A stretch of 64,000 nucleotides of DNA from Stenotrophomonas maltophilia (GTDB lineage: Bacteria > Pseudomonadota > Gammaproteobacteria > Xanthomonadales > Xanthomonadaceae): the NCBI RefSeq assembly GCF_002799245.1, contig NZ_NEQV01000006.1, positions 1 through 64,000 of the forward strand, given 5' to 3'. The notes below the pieces were generated by a model. That model was not told the origin of the DNA, did not search any database, and was given only the letters and a program-made list of their open reading frames with translations. Shown here piece after piece: positions 27,843 to 35,800 of this stretch (position 1 is its first letter; each line of letters opens with the position of its first letter). A program made the translations under genes and the position numbers.

Positions 27843-27868
27843 GCACCCGCTGTACATGCGGCGGGTGC
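27843..27868. terminator. Hairpin in convergent gap
   Basis: An 8-bp stem (GCACCCGC/GCGGGTGC) lies between the aspartyl-protease stop and the convergent lipoprotein gene. No T-run is present, so its role as terminator is tentative. Confidence 0.45.
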
Positions 27869-27912
27869 TGCTGGACGAGGGTGACCGTGAATCTCGCACA
27901 CTCGCGGGAACG

Positions 27913-28362
27913 TCAGGGGATGAATGACGCGGAGCGATGTTCGCAACCGGCTGCATCCCGTACCAAGATGGAGTACTCCGTGTCCGCGCTGGATTGGCCG
28001 GGCAGGAACACGCCATCACCATCGAACAGAACGCTCTGCTGTTCACCCCGCCCGATCGACAGCCCGATCGCTCCCGGTGTGATTTCCTCAAGGATCACGT
28101 TGTAGGGCCGCCAGGCATCCTCGCCTGTGCGCCTCATCTCAGCGCGAGCGGTCCTTGAGTTCAACCTGCGTCTCTCATCCACCCACAGCTGAAGCGGCTG
28201 ATCAGCGTTGTGGGTGATCTGGAAGCGCCCGTAGGTCAGTCCGTCGACTCTCTCGGTACCGACGTAGGTGAAATGGGCTGGCGGACACTTCGTGGTGCGT
28301 TTCGGATGCGCCACACAGGATGTCAGTGCAACCACGAGGCAAAAGGCAGTCAGGCGCTTCAT
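27913..28362 (-). CDS. Small lipoprotein, Rhs-locus accessory (possible immunity)
   Basis: A 149-residue lipoprotein: signal with lipobox LTSC and the lipidated Cys at residue 16. The mature part is a beta-rich domain (FTYVGTERVDGLTYGRFQI, LQLWVDERRRLNSR) with two Cys. Its ATG overlaps the stop of the four-helix membrane protein upstream by four bases. A degraded relative of its C-terminal part (ILEE, DGDGVF) is found at 31950-32064 beside the Rhs immunity gene, which ties this family to the toxin locus. No function is known. Confidence 0.75.
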   Translation of the reverse strand: MKRLTAFCLVVALTSCVAHPKRTTKCPPAHFTYVGTERVDGLTYGRFQITHNADQPLQLWVDERRRLNSRTARAEMRRTGEDAWRPYNVILEEITPGAIGLSIGRGEQQSVLFDGDGVFLPGQSSADTEYSILVRDAAGCEHRSASFIP

Positions 28363-28793
28363 GGGTTCGAGGCCTGATGTGGGTTGTTGTCGCGGCGGCA
28401 TGCGACGGTGAGGGCAACCAGCACTACGCCCCAGAGCGGCGTGAGCAGCACGACGCTCATCACCGTCAGCGAAACCGGTACCTGCCAGAGCAGCGATGGC
28501 CTGAATCCGCTGAATCTATAGGCTTCCAGTACAAGCACCACGACCTGGGCCAGAAGGCCCGCGAGCAGCCCCAAGCCAGCCCCCTTGGCAAACCGCCTGA
28601 TCGTCAGGCGGCCAGCGGCGGGAACCCGTGCGCCAATTCCCAGCAACAGAAGGCTGACGGCATACAGCCAGAAGAAAACTTGATGTGAGTCGAAGGCGTA
28701 AAGCGCCCTGCCCACAAAGTGCAGGAACAGCCAGAGTGCTCCACACGACACCGCGTAGGCCAGCCCGTACCGAAGAATCTGCCTGGCTTTCAT
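28359..28793 (-). CDS. Four-helix membrane protein, unknown
   Basis: A 144-residue inner-membrane protein with four hydrophobic segments (about 9-32, 39-55, 70-90 and 103-130). It has no recognisable motif. GGAGAGG before the ATG supports the start. It is coupled (ATGA) to the lipoprotein that follows, so the two probably act together. Membrane-plus-lipoprotein pairs next to Rhs toxins often protect against toxins acting at the envelope; that is inference here. Confidence 0.7.
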   Translation of the reverse strand: MKARQILRYGLAYAVSCGALWLFLHFVGRALYAFDSHQVFFWLYAVSLLLLGIGARVPAAGRLTIRRFAKGAGLGLLAGLLAQVVVLVLEAYRFSGFRPSLLWQVPVSLTVMSVVLLTPLWGVVLVALTVACRRDNNPHQASNP

Positions 28794-28881
28794 CTTGTAC
28801 CTCTCCGAGGGCGTGCAGGCCGATCGCGTTCTTTTGTGGAGGAGCGCGGGAGCTCATGCACCTTGCCTCCCGCTTGGCGCC

Positions 28882-29148
28882 CTACTCGCGCAACGCATCG
28901 CGCAGTGCTCGAGAGTACCTGCCTGCCTCCAGCGTTCGCAGCTGGGCTAGTGGAATCCGATACCTCCTGAACAGTGCGGCCAGTTCCCAGACCTCCTCCT
29001 CCAGAACTGCATCTGGATCCAGAGGTAGATAGATGACATCCCCTCTGCCGACTACATTCCCGATGCAGCCGATTCGACCGATCCACTCGAAGAAGAACCG
29101 TTCATCCTGTTGAGAAAAGAAAATTACCCTTTTCGCTTCAAGCTCCAT
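28882..29148 (-). CDS. Small acidic protein, Rhs-locus accessory
   Basis: An 88-residue cytoplasmic protein (MELEAKRVIFFSQQDERFFF...) with an aromatic N-terminal half and an acidic/Leu-rich helical C-terminal half (VLEEEVWELAALFRRYR). I do not recognise the family. Codon use and base composition are less GC-rich than the core genes around it. Size, charge and position fit an orphan immunity protein left by an earlier toxin tip. Confidence 0.6.
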   Translation of the reverse strand: MELEAKRVIFFSQQDERFFFEWIGRIGCIGNVVGRGDVIYLPLDPDAVLEEEVWELAALFRRYRIPLAQLRTLEAGRYSRALRDALRE

Positions 29149-29353
29149 GGCAAATCACCGTCCATTCAACCAAGTCATTTGAATGACCCGCCCCATTCCA
29201 GCCTTTGCGCTGATTACTCTGGAGCAGCGACAACGAACAGAGCTGTCAACGCGCTGCAGAACATCCTGAGAAGACACTGGTGGGCTTCTTCTTCAAGCTC
29301 ACAGCGTCCACGCGGCGCATGGGAGGCTCCGGCACCTGCACGCATATCTGCAA
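29149..29353. other. Gene-free stretch in the Rhs accessory region
   Basis: No supported gene. Open frames on both strands are short, start weakly and have no recognisable motif. By analogy with the neighbouring gaps it may hold the degraded remains of a toxin tip, but I see no sequence sign of that. Confidence 0.4.
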
Positions 29354-29647
29354 TCACACTTCTTCACTCAACCTCCCCCCTATCTCGTAGAGGAGGCAGG
29401 CCAGGGCGGAAAGATGATAGGCCAGTGGTTCCTGCTGCCCCAATGCGACTCTTTGAATATCAGAGTAGTCATCGAAAAGACTTCCAACTTCAAGCTCCAC
29501 CCGCTCACCGCCCATGGAGTGGCGTTCCGACCATGGCACCACGCGGTAGAACACGTCCTCCACTTCAATCTCTTGCAAGCCCCTGGAGCGGAGCTCGTCG
29601 AACAATACTGATGAGACCTTTTCCAAGGCGCCCAAATTCATCTTCAT
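29354..29647 (-). CDS. Small acidic protein, probable orphan immunity
   Basis: A 97-residue acidic cytoplasmic protein (start MKMNLGALEKVSSVLFDELRSRG). It has an alpha-beta-beta-alpha look and no named domain. Its ATG lies one base after the stop of a 44-codon relic frame (29649-29783), the same spacing logic as for toxin/immunity pairs. I prefer ATG 29647; a TTG twelve bases earlier is possible. The role is inferred only from position. Confidence 0.6.
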   Translation of the reverse strand: MKMNLGALEKVSSVLFDELRSRGLQEIEVEDVFYRVVPWSERHSMGGERVELEVGSLFDDYSDIQRVALGQQEPLAYHLSALACLLYEIGGRLSEEV

Positions 29648-29648
29648 G

Positions 29649-29783
29649 CTAGACGCCAAATTCGAATTTCATAAGGCCAGGGTGGCACTGAAAAGAAGAT
29701 CGCGACTGCCGCCCCACAGCGGGCATCTGCGCCCCGTAACAGTGGGGGTCATACGGAGAATATCTGAAAATCACTATCTGCAT
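29649..29783 (-). pseudogene. Short toxin-tail-like relic frame
   Basis: A 44-codon frame (MQIVIFRYSPYDPHCYG ... MKFEFGV) fills the gap between a lipoprotein gene, which it overlaps by ten bases, and the small acidic gene, whose ATG is one base after its stop. It has no ribosome binding site of its own. I read it as the last part of a lost toxin tip once coupled to that gene. Confidence is low because no homologue could be searched. Confidence 0.35.
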
Positions 29784-30199
29784 ATTTCCCGCGCCCTGCC
29801 GAGAACGGCCGCACTTGCCCGTCCGACTTCGAGCTTCCGTATCAATCCAGCACATTCAGGCCGATCCCCAGTTTTCGCTCCATAGATCACGGGCTCACCC
29901 TTCCTATCTACTCCATCCAAATAGAGCACTGCGCAATCACCAGCGATCGTACCAATGCGCACCGCACGAACCTTCTCGATACTGGCGTCTGGACCGGCTG
30001 CACCCTCGCACATCCCACCGTAGTACGCACTACTCAGCTCAGCGCAGATGGGTTTCAGCTGCAGCTCCCCTAACCGGTCATCCTCGCATCCGCTCAGGGC
30101 GAGCACGCAGACGGACGCGAAAGACAAAGCGCGTAGGAAGAAGCCTCTGGCATCGAGAGAACTCCTGAGCAACCTCGATTTCATCTGACTGCTTTCCAT
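29774..30199 (-). CDS. Lipoprotein, probable orphan immunity of a lost Rhs tip
   Basis: A 141-residue lipoprotein with lipobox ALSGC near residue 38 of the long form. The mature part has several Cys (PICAEL, GMCEG, GDCAVL, PECAGL), suggesting periplasmic disulfides. ATG 30199 overlaps the stop of an Rhs core fragment (TAATG), which decides the start; ATG 30184 is an alternative. Coupling to an Rhs frame is what an immunity gene would show. The cognate toxin is no longer present. Confidence 0.68.
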   Translation of the reverse strand: MESSQMKSRLLRSSLDARGFFLRALSFASVCVLALSGCEDDRLGELQLKPICAELSSAYYGGMCEGAAGPDASIEKVRAVRIGTIAGDCAVLYLDGVDRKGEPVIYGAKTGDRPECAGLIRKLEVGRASAAVLGRAREICR

Positions 30200-30330
30200 T
30201 AGCTCCCCAGAACAATCTGCTCGAACGCATTGGTCGCGCTGCGCAGTTCCCCCTTGCGGTTGCCGAACACGCCATTGGTCGCACACCTGGCGTCATCCGC
30301 CAAGCAGTAGGCGGAGCTCGACGCTTCAGC
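30199..30330 (-). pseudogene. Displaced Rhs core fragment
   Basis: Translation on the minus strand gives SSAYCLADDARCATNG, then NRKGELRSATNAFEQIV and a stop. It aligns with the intact Rhs protein (STYAYYTADDAGCAANG, then YRKGDLRSVTNALGQTI; DNA around 35035-35145) with roughly two thirds identical residues. About 130 bases of an Rhs core survive, directly coupled to a lipoprotein gene. Such fragments are the mark of past tip replacement by recombination in the conserved core. Confidence 0.8.
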
Positions 30331-30333
30331 GCA

Positions 30334-30831
30334 CTATAGCGCCGCCGAGCATCGACCGAATACGTTGGCGGGCTTCTCCCGAAGGCTCACGGCAACCACC
30401 CGTTGCTTCTGCTCACCGCAGCCCCCCATCACCCCGTACATGATGAGAAGTCCCTTGTCGTTGACATAGCCGATGAACTTGCCCCTGCTTTCATCCGAAG
30501 CGGCCCTGACGAGATAGACGCTCTCCCCCGGCGCTGGCTTCAGGTCACTCAACGGCATTGGACCGATCTTCGCTTCAACCTCTGATGCCGATACCACGAC
30601 CAGCAAATGCTCCAACATCCACTTCGCAATGGCTGCTTCACCATCAGGATCAAGCGTGGAAATGCGGTCAAGCGGCAGAGTCGTTGAATTGCCAGGGAAA
30701 ATCGCACCGGACGAAACATCTACCCAGTCCGACTTCCATTCCGTATGTTGAAACTGGTGAATGCTGCAGCCTCCTAGCATTGGCAAGAGCAGCACCGCTG
30801 CACGCAAGATGCCAGCCTTCGGCATGGACAT
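30334..30831 (-). CDS. Lipoprotein, Rhs-locus accessory (possible immunity)
   Basis: A 165-residue lipoprotein (MSMPKAGILRAAVLLLPML then GGC). The mature domain is mixed alpha/beta with ESVYLVRAASDESRGKFIGY and MGGCGEQKQRVV. GGAG lies six bases before ATG 30831. That ATG also overlaps the stop of a short frame carrying a tip-toxin lead motif (30831-30950), so it looks like the immunity gene of a lost periplasm-acting tip. No family is recognised. Confidence 0.68.
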   Translation of the reverse strand: MSMPKAGILRAAVLLLPMLGGCSIHQFQHTEWKSDWVDVSSGAIFPGNSTTLPLDRISTLDPDGEAAIAKWMLEHLLVVVSASEVEAKIGPMPLSDLKPAPGESVYLVRAASDESRGKFIGYVNDKGLLIMYGVMGGCGEQKQRVVAVSLREKPANVFGRCSAAL

Positions 30832-30950
30832 CAGAGCTCCAGAAGGGGCCGGCCATATTCTAAGTGCCATCTGCAACCCGTTCTGCAAAACGATCCAGGA
30901 ACTGTACCTCGTGCCCAAGATGGTATGTCATCTCTTGACTTCCCTATCAT
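30831..30950 (-). pseudogene. Remnant of an Rhs tip toxin (DDIPSWARG frame)
   Basis: A 39-codon frame (MIGKSRDDIPSWARG...) overlaps the stop of the zinc-ribbon gene before it (ATGA) and the ATG of the lipoprotein after it (TGATG). The segment DDIPSWARG resembles the lead-in of many Rhs/CDI tip domains, which then runs on for over 80 residues; here it stops early. It is most simply a deleted tip toxin. Confidence 0.5.
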
Positions 30951-31366
30951 GGGCTGGCGCTTGGCGTATCGCTACGCTGCTCCGGGTTTGCGGCAGCGTG
31001 CGTAGTCGAAGCACCCGGCCTGCGCGCATAGCTGTAATCGGGATCCCGGCAGGCGCGCACGATCGGACTTCGTGCGTGCCTGATCATGCCCGGGAACCAG
31101 CACAGCACCAGCACTACCAGACAGATCATGCCCAGCCGTGCCCATTCACCCGCGACACTGGCCCCGATCAGCGGCAATGCCGCCACCAGGACGATGACCT
31201 GTGTGTACAGAAGATAGAGCGTGTACGTGCCCAACCGCGGGTCTGAACGAAGCTCGACGCGACACCCCTGGCAGGACGTCTTCGCTTGACGCCTTCCAGC
31301 AGATCCCAGCGGAAAGCGCTGCCCGCTAGCGCCACAAAGTGGGCAGACAAAGGTCATCAGGCGCAT
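30947..31366 (-). CDS. Zinc-ribbon membrane protein, unknown
   Basis: A 139-residue protein. The N-terminus has two Cys pairs (CPLCGASG at 8-15 and CQGC near 32-35) forming a zinc ribbon. Two membrane helices follow (about 48-70 and 78-96), then a basic, Ser/Pro-rich tail. It has no name that I know. It sits between the ankyrin gene and the tip relic in the Rhs accessory train. Confidence 0.65.
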   Translation of the reverse strand: MRLMTFVCPLCGASGQRFPLGSAGRRQAKTSCQGCRVELRSDPRLGTYTLYLLYTQVIVLVAALPLIGASVAGEWARLGMICLVVLVLCWFPGMIRHARSPIVRACRDPDYSYARRPGASTTHAAANPEQRSDTPSASP

Positions 31367-31394
31367 CGGTAGAGCCTCTTTTCAGAAATTTCCA

Positions 31395-31784
31395 TCACCA
31401 GGCTCCATCTGCGGCGTCGACCATACGCACGACATCATCAAACCTCGGGTCCTGGCACATCATTTCCAGTGGTGTCCGATCAAGCTCATTCCCTGCGTGT
31501 GGGTCTGCACCACACCAGAGGAGATAGGCCGCTGCCGCGACGCTGCCATGTGCCACCGCGCTTGCCAGCGGCGTCAGATCAAGATCACCACGCACATCGA
31601 TGTTGGTCACGAAGGGCATCAATGCGCTGAGGAGGGCCACATCGTTGTAATAGGCCACCACATGCAGGGGCGTGTCCTCATAGGCTCCTTGGGTGTCCGG
31701 ACAAGTCAGCACCGTATCGCCGAAGTCAGTGTCGACACCGAGCCGGGGAAGCAGTTCGCTGAGTACAGGATCGATGATGTTCAT
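31395..31784 (-). CDS. Ankyrin-repeat protein, probable immunity type
   Basis: A 129-residue cytoplasmic protein with about three ankyrin repeats (DTPLHVVAYYNDVALLSAL, LTPLASAVAHGSVAAAAYLLWCGADP, RTPLEMMCQ). Small ankyrin proteins are a frequent immunity class beside polymorphic toxins. Its ATG overlaps a short upstream frame by four bases (ATGA). The toxin it once faced is not recognisable. Confidence 0.8.
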   Translation of the reverse strand: MNIIDPVLSELLPRLGVDTDFGDTVLTCPDTQGAYEDTPLHVVAYYNDVALLSALMPFVTNIDVRGDLDLTPLASAVAHGSVAAAAYLLWCGADPHAGNELDRTPLEMMCQDPRFDDVVRMVDAADGAW

Positions 31785-31951
31785 CGGGCTGCACGCACGG
31801 TAGGGCCCGTTGCGTTGGCCCGATGGTGGTCCGTCCTGTAATCCATCTCTCCGTCAGCTCTCTGCCGGCCCACATGACCCACAGCCCGTCCCAGTTCAAG
31901 CCAAGCGGTGAGTGCGCCGTGGAGCGATGCCCTCAACTGATCACTCCGCAC
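31781..31951 (-). pseudogene. Possible toxin-tail relic coupled to the ankyrin gene
   Basis: A 56-codon frame (VRSDQLRASLHGALTAW ... ATGPTVRAAR) ends in an ATGA overlap with the ankyrin gene. It has no signal, no ribosome binding site and no known domain. Position alone suggests the tail of a lost toxin. It could equally be chance. Confidence 0.3.
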
Positions 31952-32064
31952 TCACGATGGATTTGCGTAGAAATGAAAATTCCCTCCCCATCCGGCGTAT
32001 CCATCTGCTGTTGCCCCCGTGATCGATAGCTCGATCGCCCCGGGAAGCTCTGCTCAAGAATCAT
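31950..32064 (-). pseudogene. Degraded fragment related to the lipoprotein at 27913-28362
   Basis: Directly overlapping the stop of the immunity gene (ATGA), a frame reads MILEQSFPG then RGQQQMDTPDGEGIF. The lipoprotein at 27913-28362 has VILEEITPG then RGEQQSVLFDGDGVF at matching spacing. DNA similarity continues in another frame (GAIELSI against GAIGLSI), so small frame-shifting deletions are present. It is a broken relative of about 110 bases. Confidence 0.5.
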
Positions 32065-32426
32065 GATTTGACAGGAATCAACCGGCCTTCCCAAGTGCCC
32101 TCTACCAGAAGTGCAATCTCCGCACCGACAGAGGCCTCAATGAAGACCAAGGTGTCGCCATCGACGATTTCCCGGGCAGCCACTGGGTCTAAACCAAGGA
32201 GGAAGCAACACCGCTGGAACTCAAAGGAATCATCCTTTCGATTGAAGACCTTAAGATCGAGCACGACATTCTGGCTAGAGAAACCATCAATGCTCGCTTT
32301 TCTGACTCGACCAAAGACTAAATCATAGGATCCCTGCGAAGAATCATCAAACAGAGAAACGGTCACACCTGACACCGGATCAAGACGAATTCCAGCCAAC
32401 TGGAAATCATGAATATCAATACTCAT
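32061..32426 (-). CDS. Probable immunity protein of the Rhs tip toxin
   Basis: A 121-residue cytoplasmic protein (start MSIDIHDFQLAGIRLDPVSG), acidic and beta-rich, with no named domain. Its ATG is four bases after the stop of the toxin-tip frame, and its binding site GAGGTGA contains that stop, so translation is coupled to the tip. This is the standard arrangement of an Rhs toxin and its immunity protein. Because the tip is now out of frame with the Rhs core, the gene would be fed only if the frame is restored. Confidence 0.75.
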   Translation of the reverse strand: MSIDIHDFQLAGIRLDPVSGVTVSLFDDSSQGSYDLVFGRVRKASIDGFSSQNVVLDLKVFNRKDDSFEFQRCCFLLGLDPVAAREIVDGDTLVFIEASVGAEIALLVEGTWEGRLIPVKS

Positions 32427-32430
32427 AGGC

Positions 32431-32898
32431 TCACCTCTTCGGCCAATCACTTACCGGAACCCCCGATTTTCTGACCCCACTTTCCCATTCGTGAACATGT
32501 GGATTTCCTTGGCCATGATCGTGCCCTCTGTCCACGTCGAACTTGGGACTTCCATCGTCCCCATAGTAACGAGACTGTTTGCCTGTCGGGTGATCTGACC
32601 ATGTATTCGGCTCACCACTCGCCGGCAAGCCGCGCTGGCCCGGAATTGGACAAGCTGAGCCATCCTCACTCTTGTTCATCATCAACCCAGGGAAGACAAG
32701 GTCCTTGGATTTCGACAACGCAATGAGTGCATTGGCCACGATCGATTCTGCAATTTTCTCTGGATAGATATATAACCCAGGCGGTTCGTTGCGACCGTAA
32801 TTGGGAAGGTCCGGGTTTTGCTGCTGGAGCTGACCGTCTCCGCCCCCGTAGTAGCCTGCTGGGGGCGAGCGGACGGCACGGGCAATCGAAGACTGCAA
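32431..32898 (-). CDS. Rhs C-terminal toxin tip, in the shifted frame
   Basis: A frame of up to 155 codons that follows the core motif DPFGL (encoded just upstream in the same frame) and reads QSSIARAVRSPPAGYYGG... to SDWPKR. It is Gly/Pro/Tyr-rich first, then helical (KIAESIVANALIALSKS), and ends in a His-rich segment (DVDRGHDHGQGNPHVHEW) that could bind metal. It resembles tip domains of polymorphic nuclease-type toxins but I cannot name it. It is separated from the Rhs core frame by a one-base shift at the G7 tract (32955-32961). One extra G would give a single protein of 1571 residues ending here. Confidence 0.75.
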   Translation of the reverse strand: MQSSIARAVRSPPAGYYGGGDGQLQQQNPDLPNYGRNEPPGLYIYPEKIAESIVANALIALSKSKDLVFPGLMMNKSEDGSACPIPGQRGLPASGEPNTWSDHPTGKQSRYYGDDGSPKFDVDRGHDHGQGNPHVHEWESGVRKSGVPVSDWPKR

Positions 32899-35800
32899 CC
32901 CAAATGGGTCCAGGAACGATGCAACATTGGAGTTCGCGTACGCGTAACTACCAACCCCCCCATCAGCCCGATCGGATCACTCTGCGAATAGCGCCCCACA
33001 GCCGGGTCATACTCGCGCTGATAGTTGTAGAACAACCCACTCGCATCCGTGGCCTGCTGGCCCGGGAAGCGCAGCGCCAGTTCGAACGCCACACCATCCC
33101 CGTCCGGGTCTGCACTCGGAATCTGGTTGCCGAACACCTCGCTCTTGTTGCTCCACTCCCAGATCGAGACATTCCGCACCGGATCGATCACCACGCGCGG
33201 CGTGCCCAGATGATCCGGCTGCACGTAGGCCAGCTCCGGCACGCCGGTGCCAGGCACGTTGATCAGCGCCACCGGGTAGTTGTCCAGCCAGATCGCCTGC
33301 TGCTGCGCCTGGCCCGTGGCCGAGTAGTTGCCCAGCCACTGCCCTGCTTCGTCATACAGGGTGATCTTCGCTGCGCCACTAGCCGGGGTACGCAGTACGC
33401 GTTCACCGCGATGGTTGTAGCTGTAGCTTTCCAGCACCGCACTGCCCTGCTTCACCGCGTTCATGCGGTTGGCATCGTTGTAGGTGAACGTCTTGCTGCC
33501 GATGCTGGTGGTGTTGCCCACCGCGTCATGGTTGCGCGCTTCGCCATCCACCGCAGTCAAGCGATGGCTGGTTGCGGGATAGGTGTAGCTGGCGGTGCCT
33601 GCCGAGGTGGTCAGCGCAGTGCGATTGCCGGTGGCGTCGTAGGCATAGGTTTCGATCGGCGTGCCGGTCGTACCGTCCTGGGTCTGGGTCAGGCGGCCCA
33701 GCGTGTCGTAGGCGTACTTGGCCAGCACCGTCGAGCCTGTGCCGTTCTTCAGTTCGGTGATCGAACCGACCGGGTCATAGCCATAGCCCAGCGACAGGCC
33801 GCCTGCGGCCGGGTCATGCACCGCCTGCGGGCGATAGTCCAGATCCAGCGGACGCTGCAGCTGGCGGCCATTGCCGTAGGTCCAGCCAGTGGCCGGGCCG
33901 AAGGCCGCGTAGGTCACGTTGTTCACCACGATCTGGCGCGCCTGGCCGGTTCGGGTCAGGCCGATCTGGCTGATGCGGCCCTGAGTATCGCGCACGTAGT
34001 CGGCCACGGTGCCGTCGGGGTAGGTCAACTCGGTCAGGCGACCCGACTTGCTGTAGGCATAGCGCAGCGTGCTGACGACACCATTGACGGTCTGCACCTT
34101 GCGGGTGACCTGCCCGAAGCGGTCATGGCAGTACTGGGTGCTGCCATTGGCGTGCAGCACCTGCCCCAGACGCCCCTTGGCGAAGCGCTCGTCTGCGGCG
34201 CAGGCTGCTGGCGCCACGTCATAGCTGTAGCCCACATCCAGATTTGGGTCTGGATAGGCGATGCCGATCAGGCGGTTGAGTGCATCGTAGTGATAGGTCG
34301 CGGTGACGCCGCGCGCATCGGTGGCCGTCTTGCGGTTGCCGGCTGCGTCCAAGGTGAAGCTGCTGGCGCCACTGTCCGGGCTGACCTGTCCAGTCAGATC
34401 GCCGAAGCCGTTGTAGGCGTAGGTGGTATGCAGGCCCTTCGGGTCGGTGACCTGGGTGAGCTGATCCAGCGCGTTGTACTGGCTGCGGATCTCCGCCGCC
34501 ACGCCACCCACGTCCTGCAGGGTCTGGGCCAGGCGGTTCAGCGGGTCGTACTGCTGGCTGGTCACCCGCTGCAAGGCGTCGGTCACGGTCTGCGGGTTGC
34601 CGTTGGCATCGTAGGCAAAGCCGGTAGCGTGGTTGCCCGCGTCCTTCAGCGCGGTCAGCTGGCCGAGCGTGTTGAAGGTCCGTGCCAGGGTGCGGCGCAG
34701 GGTGCCGCCGGTATCCAGCGGGTCTTCCTTGAGGCGGTTGCCGGCGTTGTCCAACGCATAGTGAATGGTGTTGCCCGCACTGTCCGCGATGTCCGTCAGC
34801 CGCTGAGCGGCGTCGTAGACATAGGTAACGCTGCTGCCATCAGGCTCGGTGACCTGTTGCACCCGGCCGGTCGGCCAGTAGCTGATCTGGGTCACCCGGT
34901 CCTCGGCTGTGGTGACACCGCGCACGGTGACCGAGGTCGGCCAACCACGGGCGTGATAGGTGTAATCCGTCACCACGCCGTCGGCGTCCTTGACCGACAA
35001 CGGCCGCCCGAACGCATCATAGGCCAAGTTCTCGATCGTCTGGCCCAGCGCATTGGTCACGCTGCGCAGGTCGCCCTTGCGGTAGCTGCAGGCACCATTG
35101 GCCGCGCATCCCGCGTCGTCCGCGGTGTAGTAGGCATAGGTGGACACATCCGCCACATCACTACGCGGGCCATCCACGCTACGCAGCAGTCCCACCCGCG
35201 GGCACTCCGGCCCTTCGGCCTCACAGTAGGTCTGCGTGGTGATGCGGGTGTCACCGGTCACCATGTCGCGCACGGTGATGGTGGTTGGCTGGAGGCGCGC
35301 ATTGCGTGCGATGCGGATCTCACGGTTGCCGACGGTCTGCTGCACCAGCCGATTACTGTCCATGGCTACGCGCGTCTCGCTGACGCGCTGGTCCGAAGTA
35401 CCGGCCGCTTCTGTGGTGGTGGTCACGCTCACAGTGCCTGCGGCAGGATCGCTGGCCTCGGCATAGGCATACTGGGTGACAACGCCACGGCGGTCGGTCA
35501 CCGACTGCAGCCGACGCCGGAAATCGGTGCCCTCGGGCAAATAGGTCCGACTGATGCTGCCATTGCTCTCGGTGATGCCATTGACCTTGCGCGGAAGGCC
35601 GCTGGCGCCGCTGGCGGTCAAGGCGTAGGTGCTCTGCTTGCCCAGTGCATCGGTGACGATGGTAGTGCCCGCCGGGGTGTACTCCAGGCGCACGCCATCA
35701 ATGCCCACGTCGGCCTGGCTGCAATCGCCGGAATGGCGGCTGCAGGTGACCCGCCCCTTGGCGTCGTAGCCGAACCAGCTGTAGCGCTGCATGTCTTCGG

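Noticed and set aside
29110-29652. A 180-codon plus-strand frame in the Rhs accessory region
   Set aside because: It overlaps minus-strand genes with better starts, has no motif, and its translation is Ser/Arg/Pro-rich noise.
31823-32029. A 68-codon plus-strand frame
   Set aside because: No binding site or domain; the minus strand of the same bases carries relics that match the locus.
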